DNA from: JACNKV01 sp964422145
Lineage (GTDB): Bacteria > Fidelibacterota > Marinisomatia > Marinisomatales > JACNKV01
Reading direction: 5' to 3'
NCBI GenBank assembly: GCA_964422145.1
Contig: CAYQZV010000001.1
Location: 195,172 to 259,171, forward strand
Length of the DNA stretch: 64,000 nt
Numbering within the stretch: the first letter of the stretch is position 1; every line of letters begins with the position of its first letter. The position numbers were made by a program, and so were the translations under genes. Shown here piece after piece: positions 16,701 to 24,524 of the stretch. Below the pieces are notes generated by a model that was not told the origin of the DNA, ran no database searches, and saw nothing but the letters and a program-made list of their open reading frames with translations.

Positions 16701-17891
16701 AACTACTTGACCACGTTCGATTTATATCGCGATGGTGAATTGTTAGTACCCGGACTAGAAGGAACAACATACACAGATACAGGCTTACCACCACAAGAGT
16801 TTTGTTATACCATTACTCAAAATATGGTTGATGGATCAGTATCTGATCACTCAAACGAAGCCTGTGCAACGCCTGAAGTTTCCTCACCGCAAAACTTAAC
16901 AGCGGTATTTGATGACGTTGAAGAAAACATCGATTTAAGCTGGGATGCAATGGAACAAGATATTCCAAGCAGCGATTTCGATTTCATACTTCCGATCACG
17001 GTTGATGCCGGTGGAGACGTTTCTTATACGTTAACCACAGGGTTTTCACCTCTTGCAACGGACGGCTATGATGAAGGAATCGATCAGTATGCACCTCCGG
17101 CACCCCCACCTCCGTCCTTTGACGCAGCGCTCAGCTGGCAGTCAGATCGATACTATACGCAGATCTTAAACGGCGCAGATGGTGTTTCTGAGGATCATAT
17201 CTATGATATCCAGCTTCAGTTTGATTCAAATTATCTGATCAATCTGACGTGGGATAATACAGGGTTAGCTGATCTTGGAACCTTTATTCTCCAGGACGCT
17301 TTTGGTGGTATGATTATCGATGTTGATATGACGGAAGTTGGTTCAGTTACCGTTGATAATCCAGCCCTCAACCTGTTGAAAGTTATCATTACTCCAACAT
17401 CGTTTGAATATACTCCGACGTTCAATATTTATAGGAACGGAGGATTGTATGTATCAGGAATTGAAGGAACTACCTACACAGACGTAGACTTTGGACTGGG
17501 AACATTTTGTTATACAGTAACACAGATTTTGATAGATGACTCTGAATCAGGTCACTCAAATGAAGCTTGTGTAACAATAGAAGATGGCGCGATTGATAAT
17601 GATCTTCTCCCGGTAAGTTTTGCCTTACATCAAAACTACCCGAACCCATTCAATCCCATCACAACAATTACCTATGATATTGCTGAAGAAACCTTCGTCA
17701 ATGTCAGTATTTACAATTTGATGGGACAAAAAGTTCGGACGCTGGTTTCTGCAAAACAAATACAAGGACAGTACTTTGTTCAGTGGGACGCAAGAAACGA
17801 CCACGGCGGAGCATTGCCCACCGGTGTATATATCTATCGAATTGATGCCGGCAGTTTCACAGATGTGAGAAAACTGGTCTTAATGAAATAA
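13764..17891 (+). CDS. large secreted lamin-tail/OB-fold/fibronectin repeat protein with type IX-like sorting tail
   Basis: 1375 aa, signal peptide at residues 1-20 (cleavage near LSAQG), GGAGG before the ATG. In order: a lamin-tail domain (LFFSEYIEGSSNNKALEIYN, about 22-190); a carbohydrate-binding/E-set-like segment (YATGSFDGWAGWG, about 205-315); an OB-fold of the kind found in ExeM/NucH extracellular nucleases (about 318-500); four copies of a module with ATDGYDxGxDxYAPPAPP (starting near 507, 657, 837, 1071); two split fibronectin-III domains around copies 3 and 4; and a sorting tail from QNYPNPFNP (about 1288) to RKLVLMK. No nuclease catalytic domain is present. Function unknown; probably cell-surface or released. 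Confidence 0.88.
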   Translation: MFKTIKCLSLVLVLFAGLSAQGLFFSEYIEGSSNNKALEIYNPTDTDIDLSGYAFPNVSNAPTTPGEYEYWNTFDTGAIVPAGGVYVIAHPDADPTILAVANQTFTYLSNGDDGFSLVQGTETDFVAIDWIGDWNGDPGSGWDVCGQAAATQNHTLVRAIGVNSGNDWAVSSASETCEWDVYDQNTFTFLGSHTAEAPTTVFVTFQVDVSELDLEGYVDNNGEPFYGVYATGSFDGWAGWGTQLTDDDADGIYVGTAEIPEGTYEYLFTINGWNGLAGNPPLGSECDWNPADEFANYGMVVGPEDFTLDVVCWQSCMECIDAVTIYDIQGQADASPYAGQVVETSGVVTATNGSNKHFIQDGTGAWNGIYIYDSGNTYTVGDNITLVAEVTEYYDLTELMNVASVTVNSSGNALPEPVVLTTAEVSTEDYEGVLVTTIGLCDNEANNYGEWSVDDGSGTAWADDQYFTFAPVLGTGYAVTGPLNYSYGAYKILPRDAGDIVEQVVVPEFTFTFNVAGAADDRSLTVGFSAGATDGYDAGLDTYAPPAPPAPSFDVALGWENDRYFTQILNGAEADWGVEHTYEVLLQFDESSAITFTWDNTGLSELGTFVLEDAFGGNIVNVDMNAETSLSVDNPALTMLKLRVTPGDYVPPVDVPNFVGSVNFAGASENRSLTFGFSPEATDGYDAGLDAYAPPAPPAPSFDVALGWENDRYFTQILNGAEEDWEVEHVYTLQLQYDESGAIALTWDNTMWEYYGNVTLRDGWGGVLFNDVDMVAVNSFVFDNPAFTTAELSVKPGEYIPLPPPPPPAPELTATAGPGSITLSWTAIEEDTPQNGVNFTLPITVDAGGETSYTLTTGFSSDATDGYDEGIDLYAPPAPPPPSFDAALNWQSDRYYTQILNGADGIYDEHVYDIQLQFDSNNLINLTWENAGLADLGTFILQDAFGGMIINVDMTEVGSVVVDNVALNLLKVFITPVESNYLTTFDLYRDGELLVPGLEGTTYTDTGLPPQEFCYTITQNMVDGSVSDHSNEACATPEVSSPQNLTAVFDDVEENIDLSWDAMEQDIPSSDFDFILPITVDAGGDVSYTLTTGFSPLATDGYDEGIDQYAPPAPPPPSFDAALSWQSDRYYTQILNGADGVSEDHIYDIQLQFDSNYLINLTWDNTGLADLGTFILQDAFGGMIIDVDMTEVGSVTVDNPALNLLKVIITPTSFEYTPTFNIYRNGGLYVSGIEGTTYTDVDFGLGTFCYTVTQILIDDSESGHSNEACVTIEDGAIDNDLLPVSFALHQNYPNPFNPITTITYDIAEETFVNVSIYNLMGQKVRTLVSAKQIQGQYFVQWDARNDHGGALPTGVYIYRIDAGSFTDVRKLVLMK
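15286..17400 (+). repeat. four tandem copies of an APPAPP-containing module
   Basis: Copies lie at about 15286-15710, 15736-16170, 16273-16700 and 16975-17395, each about 140 residues with the pattern GFSxxATDGYDxGxDxYAPPAPP then DRYxTQILNGA then LxFD...LTWDN. Copies 1 and 2 are closest to each other and share a 49-bp identical DNA stretch (15435-15483 and 15882-15930). Copies 3 and 4 are closest to each other and are each embedded in a fibronectin-III domain. This implies at least two rounds of duplication. Confidence 0.85.
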
Positions 17892-17910
17892 TATTACGAA
17901 TAAAAACGAT

Positions 17911-17943
17911 AAAGAAAAGGGACCTGATGGGTCCCTTTTCTTT
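17911..17943 (+). terminator. intrinsic terminator of the 1375-aa gene
   Basis: A perfect 14-bp stem, AAAGAAAAGGGACC, with loop TGATG, and its complement ending in a T-rich CTTTTCTTTT tract. It starts 19 bp after the stop codon. Confidence 0.9.
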
Positions 17944-17978
17944 TATATATAAAAATTAACATGGTTCAGAAAAAAGAC

Positions 17979-18008
17979 TTGATAAAAATTGCAAATCACA
18001 CTTACAAT
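17979..18008 (+). promoter_or_regulatory. candidate sigma-70-type promoter for ssb
   Basis: TTGATA (17979-17984) and TACAAT (18003-18008), spaced 18 bp; five of six bases match the consensus at each box. It lies about 48 bp before the ssb start and just after the preceding terminator. Inferred from sequence alone. Confidence 0.45.
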
Positions 18009-18056
18009 CAAGCAGCACAAAACAATAGTTTATAACGAACACATGAGAGGTATAAC

Positions 18057-18455
18057 ATGCAAAAAGGAAGTATCAATAAAGTAATGTTAGTGGGCCATCT
18101 CGGCGGAGATGCCGAAAGCCGTTTCACACCAAACGGAAGCGCTGTTGCTACATTTAATATCGCAACCAACGAATCCAGAAGAAACGCTGAAGGTGGCTAC
18201 GACGATAAAACGGAATGGCACCGCTGCGTTGTCTTTGGAAAAATGGCTGAAACAGCAGGAGAATACCTTAAAAAAGGACAGTTGATTTATTTTGAAGGAA
18301 GGTTACAAACACGCTCTTGGGATGACAAAGACGGTGTCAAAAGATACACCACAGAAGTGATTGGGGACCGTTGGACAATGCTTGGAAGACGAAATGACGA
18401 TGGCGCTCAACAAGCCAAGGTAACCGATCCCGGCGATGACGACCTTCCCTTTTAA
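18057..18455 (+). CDS. ssb: single-stranded DNA-binding protein
   Basis: Binds single-stranded DNA in replication and repair. 132 aa: an OB-fold (NKVMLVGHLGGDAESRFTPNG, TEWHRCVVFGKMAETA, GQLIYFEGRLQTRSW) and a short acidic tail ending DDDLPF, the tip that recruits partner proteins. The linker is short, so the protein is small for the family. It is expressed from its own unit, with a promoter candidate upstream and a strong terminator downstream. Confidence 0.96.
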   Translation: MQKGSINKVMLVGHLGGDAESRFTPNGSAVATFNIATNESRRNAEGGYDDKTEWHRCVVFGKMAETAGEYLKKGQLIYFEGRLQTRSWDDKDGVKRYTTEVIGDRWTMLGRRNDDGAQQAKVTDPGDDDLPF

Positions 18456-18478
18456 TTAAACAAACAAAACTCTGTAAC

Positions 18479-18506
18479 AAAAAGGGGCGTTTTGTCGCCC
18501 CTTTTT
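18479..18506 (+). terminator. intrinsic terminator of ssb
   Basis: Stem AAAAAGGGGCG, loop TTTTGT, complement CGCCCCTTTTT, followed by ATTTT. It begins 23 bp after the ssb stop. Confidence 0.9.
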
Positions 18507-18547
18507 ATTTTAGGATGAAGCATAAATTCCTGTAAATTCCCGTCGTC

Positions 18548-19276
18548 ATGAGCGCACGAACCAAGCTGGACCTATACTCTCCCCGGTCGAAATACATACA
18601 ATATGTTGCCGGGTATTTGGCAATGTTTATCAGCTCGGTGATCGGTCGGTCTTCTATCTCAGGTAAAAAGCATATCCCAAAGGAAGCCCCGTTTATCGTT
18701 GCCAGTAACCACTTTAGCTATATTGATCCCGCCTTTGTGATAAGCGCGATACTACGCCCCATCAATTTTTTGGCGGCCAGTGAACAAAAAATCGACTGGT
18801 ACTTTATGTGGGCGCCATGGCTCTATGGATTCATCCCCACCAACAGAAAAAAAATAGCTCCCTCAACAATAAAAACATCACTTAACGTTTTAAAAAATGG
18901 GAAGATTTTAGGTATCTTTCCAGAGGGCTCGTCTACTGATACAACATTAAGAAAAGCGAAAAACGGCACGGTATATCTTTCAACGGTCACAGGAGTGCCG
19001 ATCGTCCCGGTTGGAATATCCGGACTGGAAACCGCATGGAACGATCTATTCAGAGGAATCAGACCGCGCGTCAAAATAAACATCGGGAAATCGTTTGGAC
19101 CGTTTTTTATGCCAAAAGAAAAAGAGAATAAAGAACCATTCCTTGATGAAATCGGCGTTGAAGTCATGTGCCGGATTGCCGCACTGCTCCCCGAAAAACA
19201 ACATGGAATATTTAAAGGACGAAAAAGAATTAAAGATTTTCAGGCTGAAAACGACCTGAAGAAGACCGAACAGTAA
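18548..19276 (+). CDS. 1-acyl-sn-glycerol-3-phosphate acyltransferase (PlsC family)
   Basis: Probably acylates lysophosphatidic acid to phosphatidic acid at the inner membrane. 242 aa. The acyltransferase motifs are in order: NHFSYIDPA (the NHxxxxD catalytic motif, about residue 56), FIPTNR, FPEGSSTD (the substrate-binding EGxxS-type motif, about residue 137) and VPIVPVGISG. A hydrophobic segment near residues 18-35 may anchor it. No good ribosome site precedes the ATG. Its last 47 bp overlap the convergent EamA gene. Related lysophospholipid acyltransferases cannot be excluded. Confidence 0.88.
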   Translation: MSARTKLDLYSPRSKYIQYVAGYLAMFISSVIGRSSISGKKHIPKEAPFIVASNHFSYIDPAFVISAILRPINFLAASEQKIDWYFMWAPWLYGFIPTNRKKIAPSTIKTSLNVLKNGKILGIFPEGSSTDTTLRKAKNGTVYLSTVTGVPIVPVGISGLETAWNDLFRGIRPRVKINIGKSFGPFFMPKEKENKEPFLDEIGVEVMCRIAALLPEKQHGIFKGRKRIKDFQAENDLKKTEQ

Positions 19277-20123
19277 TCAAAAACACACCGGTTAACGTGA
19301 ATATCCCGCCGATCATCGTTTGTACTGGAACCGTCTCTGCAAAAAGCATCCAGGCTAAAACAGATGCTAAAACAGGTTCTCCCAGCGGAACCGAAGCAAC
19401 AATTGTCGCTGATGACACGTATTTCATGGTATAACTGAAAACCGTGTGACCAAAAACCGTTGGGATAAGACCGAGAGCAATGAACCACGGAATATCTCTC
19501 GCTGAAAATTCAAACACAGATTGACCCAACACAGCCGCAAAGACAAACAATAAAACCGCAGCAACCATATACAGCGATCGTCCGAAAACCACGGTCTTCG
19601 TTGATTGGCGAATAGCGCTGGTAAGCAGCCAGACAAACGCCAACCACAACGATCCTAATAATGCCAGCAGAATCCCCTGGGTGTGCTGGTCTGAAAGCTC
19701 AAAGTGTCCGCCGTGGATGATCACTCCTCCTGTCGCAGCTAAAATAAGTCCGAATACAACTTTTCGCTGAAGATCTTGTTTGTAGTAAATTTTCTCGATC
19801 AGAACTGTAAAAAATGGAGCTGTTGTTCCAAAAAGAGTGGCGTTAGCAACTGAGGTTAATTTTAGTGCACCAAAAAAACAGGCGAAATGAAGCCCGAGGA
19901 AAACACCTGCAATAAGAATTTTTACGTAGAGAGACTTCTGAACAACACCCTGAGGTTTTATGGCACTATATGACCACAGAAAACAACTCGCTGTTGCCAT
20001 TCGCCAGAAGGCAATCACCACCGCGGGGATGATGGGAAGCAGCCGAACAAAAATAGAAGATGTGCTGACAGAAACCAGCGCTAGGCAGAGCAATAAAACA
20101 ACACGAATAGATGGCTGGGACAT
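19230..20123 (-). CDS. EamA/DMT-family transporter
   Basis: 297 aa with about ten predicted transmembrane helices in two repeats, the fold of the drug/metabolite transporter superfamily. The second repeat has the typical LIPTVFGHTVFSYTMKYVSSATIVASVPLGEPVLA block near residues 215-250. Substrate unknown; family members export amino acids or metabolites. It starts 5 bp after the stop of the aldo/keto reductase, so the two are probably co-transcribed, and its 3' end overlaps the acyltransferase gene by 47 bp on the opposite strand. Confidence 0.9.
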   Translation of the reverse strand: MSQPSIRVVLLLCLALVSVSTSSIFVRLLPIIPAVVIAFWRMATASCFLWSYSAIKPQGVVQKSLYVKILIAGVFLGLHFACFFGALKLTSVANATLFGTTAPFFTVLIEKIYYKQDLQRKVVFGLILAATGGVIIHGGHFELSDQHTQGILLALLGSLWLAFVWLLTSAIRQSTKTVVFGRSLYMVAAVLLFVFAAVLGQSVFEFSARDIPWFIALGLIPTVFGHTVFSYTMKYVSSATIVASVPLGEPVLASVLAWMLFAETVPVQTMIGGIFTLTGVFLITVRSSSGRFQPENL

Positions 20124-20128
20124 GTTGT

Positions 20129-21085
20129 TTAGTAGAGTGATTTAACCCAATCCGTGTCCGTAAGTGAAAGCGGGGCACCGAGGTTTGATGCGGCATTGAC
20201 TTGATCAACGTCTCTCATACCGAGAAGCACACACCCGGTGGGCGAATCTGTAAGCAGCGCATCTATGAGGCCACGCATTACTGGCTGAGGATGATCTGAA
20301 AATCGCTCCAGAAGCAGCTCGCGGTTTTCCCGCATTTTATCGATAATACTTTGATCGTTAAAATCAGGAATGTTTAGTCGATAATCACCTTTAGGGAATG
20401 TCGTTGTTTTTGTGTATTTGCCAGTCAGTAAACCGTGTTTGATCGGAGAAAAGAAACAAACACCGATATTGTTTTCTTCGGCATATTGCCTGAGCCCGCT
20501 GGATTCAAATGTATCATCCATGACGTTTCGGTACGGCTGAACAACATCAGGATTAACCCGATCGATAAACCGCATCATTTTATTTAAATCCCAGTCGGAT
20601 AAACCAAGAAATCGCGTCTTCCCTTCTTCTTGCATCCGATGAAGCATTTCGTTGGCATCATCAAAATACTCTTCATTGTCACCAAAATTACAGTGATGTA
20701 AATAAAGAAGATCGACGGTTTCTACCTTGAGGTTTTTCAGTGAACGCTCGAATTGATTCCGCATATGCGTCGGATGGTATAAATAAGGGTAGGGGCCCAG
20801 GCTCCATCCAAATTTTGTTGCAAGGAAAATATCATCTCTTGGCACGGTGTTCCACATGGATCCAATCACGGCTTCCGATCGACCTTCACCATAAACATCA
20901 GCGGTATCCCAGTGGGATATACCGAGTTCCCAGGCGCGTATCATCGCGCTACAGGAATTTTTATCGGTTTGTCCTGCCCAGCCGACGGACATATCTCCGG
21001 AGATATTCTCTCCGCCGTAAGACCATGTACCGAGACTTACGCGCGGAACGGTGACGCCGGTCTTCCCTAAAATGACCGTTTCCAT
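20129..21085 (-). CDS. aldo/keto reductase
   Basis: NAD(P)H-dependent oxidoreductase with a TIM-barrel fold, 318 aa. The catalytic tetrad is visible as D60 (WDTADVYGEGRSE), Y65, K91 (LATKFG) and H130 (DLLYLHHCN). The N-terminus LGKTGVTVPRVSLGTWSYGG is typical of the YajO/IolS-like branch. AAGGAGT precedes the ATG by 5 bp. Substrate cannot be predicted. It shares an operon with the downstream EamA transporter. Confidence 0.92.
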   Translation of the reverse strand: METVILGKTGVTVPRVSLGTWSYGGENISGDMSVGWAGQTDKNSCSAMIRAWELGISHWDTADVYGEGRSEAVIGSMWNTVPRDDIFLATKFGWSLGPYPYLYHPTHMRNQFERSLKNLKVETVDLLYLHHCNFGDNEEYFDDANEMLHRMQEEGKTRFLGLSDWDLNKMMRFIDRVNPDVVQPYRNVMDDTFESSGLRQYAEENNIGVCFFSPIKHGLLTGKYTKTTTFPKGDYRLNIPDFNDQSIIDKMRENRELLLERFSDHPQPVMRGLIDALLTDSPTGCVLLGMRDVDQVNAASNLGAPLSLTDTDWVKSLY

Positions 21086-21139
21086 ACGGACTCCTTTCGA
21101 GTAAAGGTTATAATATTATGAACGGGTCTGGCGGTAAAG

Positions 21140-23095
21140 TTAAGCCAGCATCTCCGGTTTTACAACAGGTCCGTATTGGTCTTTTAAGTTCAGTAGATTA
21201 GATTTTTGCTTTTTGTAAATGTCAAAAAGCAAATCAGGAATATTTTCTTCTTTCTGATAGGCTTCAGTTTGGAGGTCAATCCTTTGGATAATATTATCGA
21301 CATACAGAGAGAATTGCATCATATACAGTTCTTTACTGTATTCTTTTCCAATGGAATCGAAGAGTGTTTTCAGATCATCATAAAACGGGATATATCCGAC
21401 AGGAGTTTCGATGGCCTTAACATCACCATGAACAAACAGCTCTAACCACCCCAGCCAGACTTTTACATCTCGTTTTTCTCCCAGCAAATTGGAGCCGCTT
21501 CCGCCGCGGTTTTCATGTGTGAGGAAGTAGTTCAATCCAGCCATTACCGGTTTTGCCCCGGAAGCAAATTTATCAGAATTGAAAAAACCAAATTGTGCAT
21601 TCATATAATCGGCTAAAGCGCCCGGAATGAACGGGGCGTTTGCCCAAGGTTGTCTTCTGACGCCGGTAGCACCGATTTCTGTAGCGGTTGCTTTAGAAAC
21701 AATTGAGGCACCGATGACCACACCTTCTTCATTATTTTTGGCAACCCAAACAGGCGGCATGGTATCCGCATCACGGCCGGAGTAAGTGATGACTTTAATT
21801 TGTACGCCATTTGGATCTTCAGCGGCAGGGGTATTATGATTATTGATCGCTGAGGCTAAGAGGGTACAGCGGGAGTTTTTGTGCGACATCGGAACAGGCT
21901 TTCCGTTTGCATCTGTTTTTCCTTCGTACCAGTCACCTTGGAAGTTTGTACCGTTTTTAGGCGCAGTTTCACCGTTACCGACCCAGTGCGGCTTACCAGC
22001 ATCATCGACCAGCACATTAGACCAGATCACTTCTGTTCCGTCACCGCGCAGACAATCCATTAAGTAAGGATCACCCTCTGCGTTCACATCTTCCACAATA
22101 CCGAAAATCCCTTTTTCAGGATTAATTCCGCGGCATGTACCGTCTTCTGCAATCCAAAGCTGGGCAAGATCGTCACCGATAAAATCAGTTCCAACCATCG
22201 CCGTTGTGGTTTTACCACATCCTGAAGGAGCAGCACCGGCAAAATAAGTTGTGCGTCCGCCGGGTCCGGTCATCCCTGTAATAAACATATGCTCTGAAAG
22301 TTCTTCGTTCGTCTTGAAATAAGTGGCATAATCAACCGTGAAGCGGTGATTCCCCTTTTTCAATAAGAGTGTGTTTCCCGCATAAGTACAGAAGGTTGAG
22401 AAAGTTGTAAACCAACTGCGGTCCATTAAAATCCTTGCGTTGGGCACATCTTCAGGGCGATTCAACCCTTCAGAATGAAGGTTGGTGTAGAAAACACCTT
22501 TTCGTTCGACTTCGGTATCGAATTCATTATAACAGTTACGATATAATAATTCACCGGAATGGAACACATAACCGGAAGATGAAATTTCAATGGCAGGAAT
22601 CGAAGCGCGGGCACCAACAGGTCCTCTGCTAAAGAATCCGACAATCATTGTTTTGTCTTTCATAATGCCGCTTAAATAAGTCTGAAGATATTCAATCGCC
22701 TCATCTCGAATTACATATTTTGCAAGCGAGCTGATTTTTTCGTCTTTGTTGATAATATAAAATGTTTGATTGACTAACCGCGCCTGATCTTCAGGAAGGT
22801 CAAAATGGATCGTATGTCCGGGTTTTGCCAAAGGCTTTTCCTCGCCTTTTTCGAGTGAATATTCTCTAATCCACTGGATGTCTTCCGGTGTCCCGGAATT
22901 AATGAAGACATGATCAGGAGTGCATATTTCAATAGCGTTTGCAATTTTGATCAGGGTTTCTTCATTTTTGATGTGGGCAAGCTTTAATCTGTTTTCAGCA
23001 TCAATATGTGCGTCAAACACATTGGTTGCTTCTTTTATCGTATTAATTTTGCCAAGAAACGGCAGGATATCAATTCCTTTTTTTAGCTCTAACAT
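21140..23095 (-). CDS. pckG: phosphoenolpyruvate carboxykinase (GTP type)
   Basis: Interconverts oxaloacetate and phosphoenolpyruvate, the gluconeogenic entry step. 651 aa, slightly longer than the usual 590-620. Nucleotide-binding loop PSGCGKTTTAM near residues 285-295, metal site block FIGDDLAQLW, and the NSRCTLLAS and GVxIGASIVSKATA blocks align with the GTP family. The loop differs from the common PSACGKTNLAM and reads like a blend with the ATP enzyme's GTGKTT, so this is a diverged subgroup. GGAGG lies 6 bp before the ATG. The nucleotide preference is inferred. Confidence 0.9.
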   Translation of the reverse strand: MLELKKGIDILPFLGKINTIKEATNVFDAHIDAENRLKLAHIKNEETLIKIANAIEICTPDHVFINSGTPEDIQWIREYSLEKGEEKPLAKPGHTIHFDLPEDQARLVNQTFYIINKDEKISSLAKYVIRDEAIEYLQTYLSGIMKDKTMIVGFFSRGPVGARASIPAIEISSSGYVFHSGELLYRNCYNEFDTEVERKGVFYTNLHSEGLNRPEDVPNARILMDRSWFTTFSTFCTYAGNTLLLKKGNHRFTVDYATYFKTNEELSEHMFITGMTGPGGRTTYFAGAAPSGCGKTTTAMVGTDFIGDDLAQLWIAEDGTCRGINPEKGIFGIVEDVNAEGDPYLMDCLRGDGTEVIWSNVLVDDAGKPHWVGNGETAPKNGTNFQGDWYEGKTDANGKPVPMSHKNSRCTLLASAINNHNTPAAEDPNGVQIKVITYSGRDADTMPPVWVAKNNEEGVVIGASIVSKATATEIGATGVRRQPWANAPFIPGALADYMNAQFGFFNSDKFASGAKPVMAGLNYFLTHENRGGSGSNLLGEKRDVKVWLGWLELFVHGDVKAIETPVGYIPFYDDLKTLFDSIGKEYSKELYMMQFSLYVDNIIQRIDLQTEAYQKEENIPDLLFDIYKKQKSNLLNLKDQYGPVVKPEMLA

Positions 23096-23276
23096 TATTC
23101 CTCCAAAGAATTAAATATTTATACATCCTCAATAGACATATTTTGAGTGCGAATCAATACAGAAAATTAAGACAAGTAAATCTAAAATACCACAGCACCA
23201 AAGCAAAAAAGACAAAAATATCCGATTTTATAAAAATAGTCATTCCTCCTGTTTTTAGAATGTTTTACATTTGGTT

Positions 23277-24092
23277 ATGCCATTTTTAAAAACAAGCGAC
23301 GATAGTTTCATTCATTATCGAATCAAAGGCAAAGGCTCTCCAGTTGTTTTTCTCCATGGATTGGGATCCTGCACGGACGATTGGAACCTTCAGGTAAATT
23401 ATTTTCGATCAACACATCTACGGATTACGGTTGATCTTAGAGGTCATGGTAAATCAGACAAACCTCATCCTTATCGAAAAGAATATTCGATAAGCCGCAT
23501 GGCAAAGGATGTGTCAGAAGTCATAAACCACCTAAAGATTAAAAAAGCACATTTTGTCGGTTTGTCAATGGGCGGATGTACAGCGCTACAGGTTGCATTG
23601 GATTTTCCGGAAAGGGTTCAATCACTTATTTTAATCAACACACCGGTTTACGGCGGTGGGCGGCGGACTATCTTTCAAATGCAGCTGGCTTTTCGATTAT
23701 TTATTGTCCGAAATTTCGGCGTGAAGCCAATGGCGGCGATTATAGCCAATCGCTTGTTTCCAAGAAAAGATCAAGAGGAGCTTCGTCGCTTGGCTCGAAA
23801 AAGAATTAGTGAGAACCCGCAATGGTCTTATTATGGTTCAATATTGGCCATCGCAAAATTGAGGGTTGAGAAAAGATTGGGTGATCTAAAAAAACCAACG
23901 CTTATTTTAATCGGAGAAAAAGATAAAATTGTACACAACTTTTTGAATCAAACCTTAGCTAGACGATTAAAAAACGTATCTGAATTACAGATAGTAAAAA
24001 ACGCAGGACACGCCCTTCCTTTGGATTCTCCCGAGGTGTTTAATGAAATTCTATCGAACTGGTTGAAGAGAAAAGGTTTAATAAAGGGTTAA
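23277..24092 (+). CDS. alpha/beta-fold hydrolase
   Basis: 271 aa. Catalytic features are visible: oxyanion-hole VVFLHGLGS, nucleophile elbow GLSMGG (serine about residue 98), acid in LIGEKDKIV, and histidine in NAGHALPLDSPE. It resembles the large esterase / 3-oxoadipate enol-lactonase-like group, but the substrate is unknown. The ATG at 23277 is preferred over an in-frame TTG at 23271; no ribosome site is obvious for either. It is transcribed away from pckG. Confidence 0.9.
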   Translation: MPFLKTSDDSFIHYRIKGKGSPVVFLHGLGSCTDDWNLQVNYFRSTHLRITVDLRGHGKSDKPHPYRKEYSISRMAKDVSEVINHLKIKKAHFVGLSMGGCTALQVALDFPERVQSLILINTPVYGGGRRTIFQMQLAFRLFIVRNFGVKPMAAIIANRLFPRKDQEELRRLARKRISENPQWSYYGSILAIAKLRVEKRLGDLKKPTLILIGEKDKIVHNFLNQTLARRLKNVSELQIVKNAGHALPLDSPEVFNEILSNWLKRKGLIKG

Positions 24093-24229
24093 TCCTGTAA
24101 TTTTCTCTGATAAAATCATTTCCCATTTCGAATATTGAAAAACCACTAAATTCGCGGGCATTATTCACGAATGTTTTATTTCAAAACGGAACATTCCTAA
24201 TGACAATCATTAGAAGATTATAGATTAAT

Positions 24230-24520
24230 ATGATGACAGAAAAAAAATTAACCGAAGACCAACTGTTCGACCAACTGATTGCATCGGTTGTACACAGCGC
24301 ATGGGTTGCCCTTGGAAAGATCAAAAGCCCCGTAAGCGGAAAGACAGAAAAAGACCTTTTTCAAGCCTCCGTTCACATTGATATGTTGGATATGATCTAT
24401 AAACGCATGGACGGAAATTTATCCGAGAATGAAGAAACATATATCAGCCACCTGCTTCACGAATTAAAAATGAGTTTTATCGAAGCAAAAGAAGAAAAAA
24501 ATAAAAAAGAAAAGGAATGA
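24230..24520 (+). CDS. DUF1844 family protein
   Basis: 96 aa. The pattern FDQLIASVVHSAWVALGKIKSP...DLFQASVHIDMLDMIYKRMDGNLSENEETYISHLLHELKMSFIEA matches the short DUF1844 family, which has no known function. The C-terminus is a lysine/glutamate helix. It ends 4 bp before the DUF2723 gene and is probably co-transcribed with it and the glycosyltransferase. Confidence 0.8.
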   Translation: MMTEKKLTEDQLFDQLIASVVHSAWVALGKIKSPVSGKTEKDLFQASVHIDMLDMIYKRMDGNLSENEETYISHLLHELKMSFIEAKEEKNKKEKE

Positions 24521-24524
24521 ACCT

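Noticed and set aside
15286..17400. Regularly spaced repeats, considered as CRISPR or satellite DNA
   Set aside because: The repeats are about 420 bp, in frame and coding; no short direct repeats with unique spacers occur.
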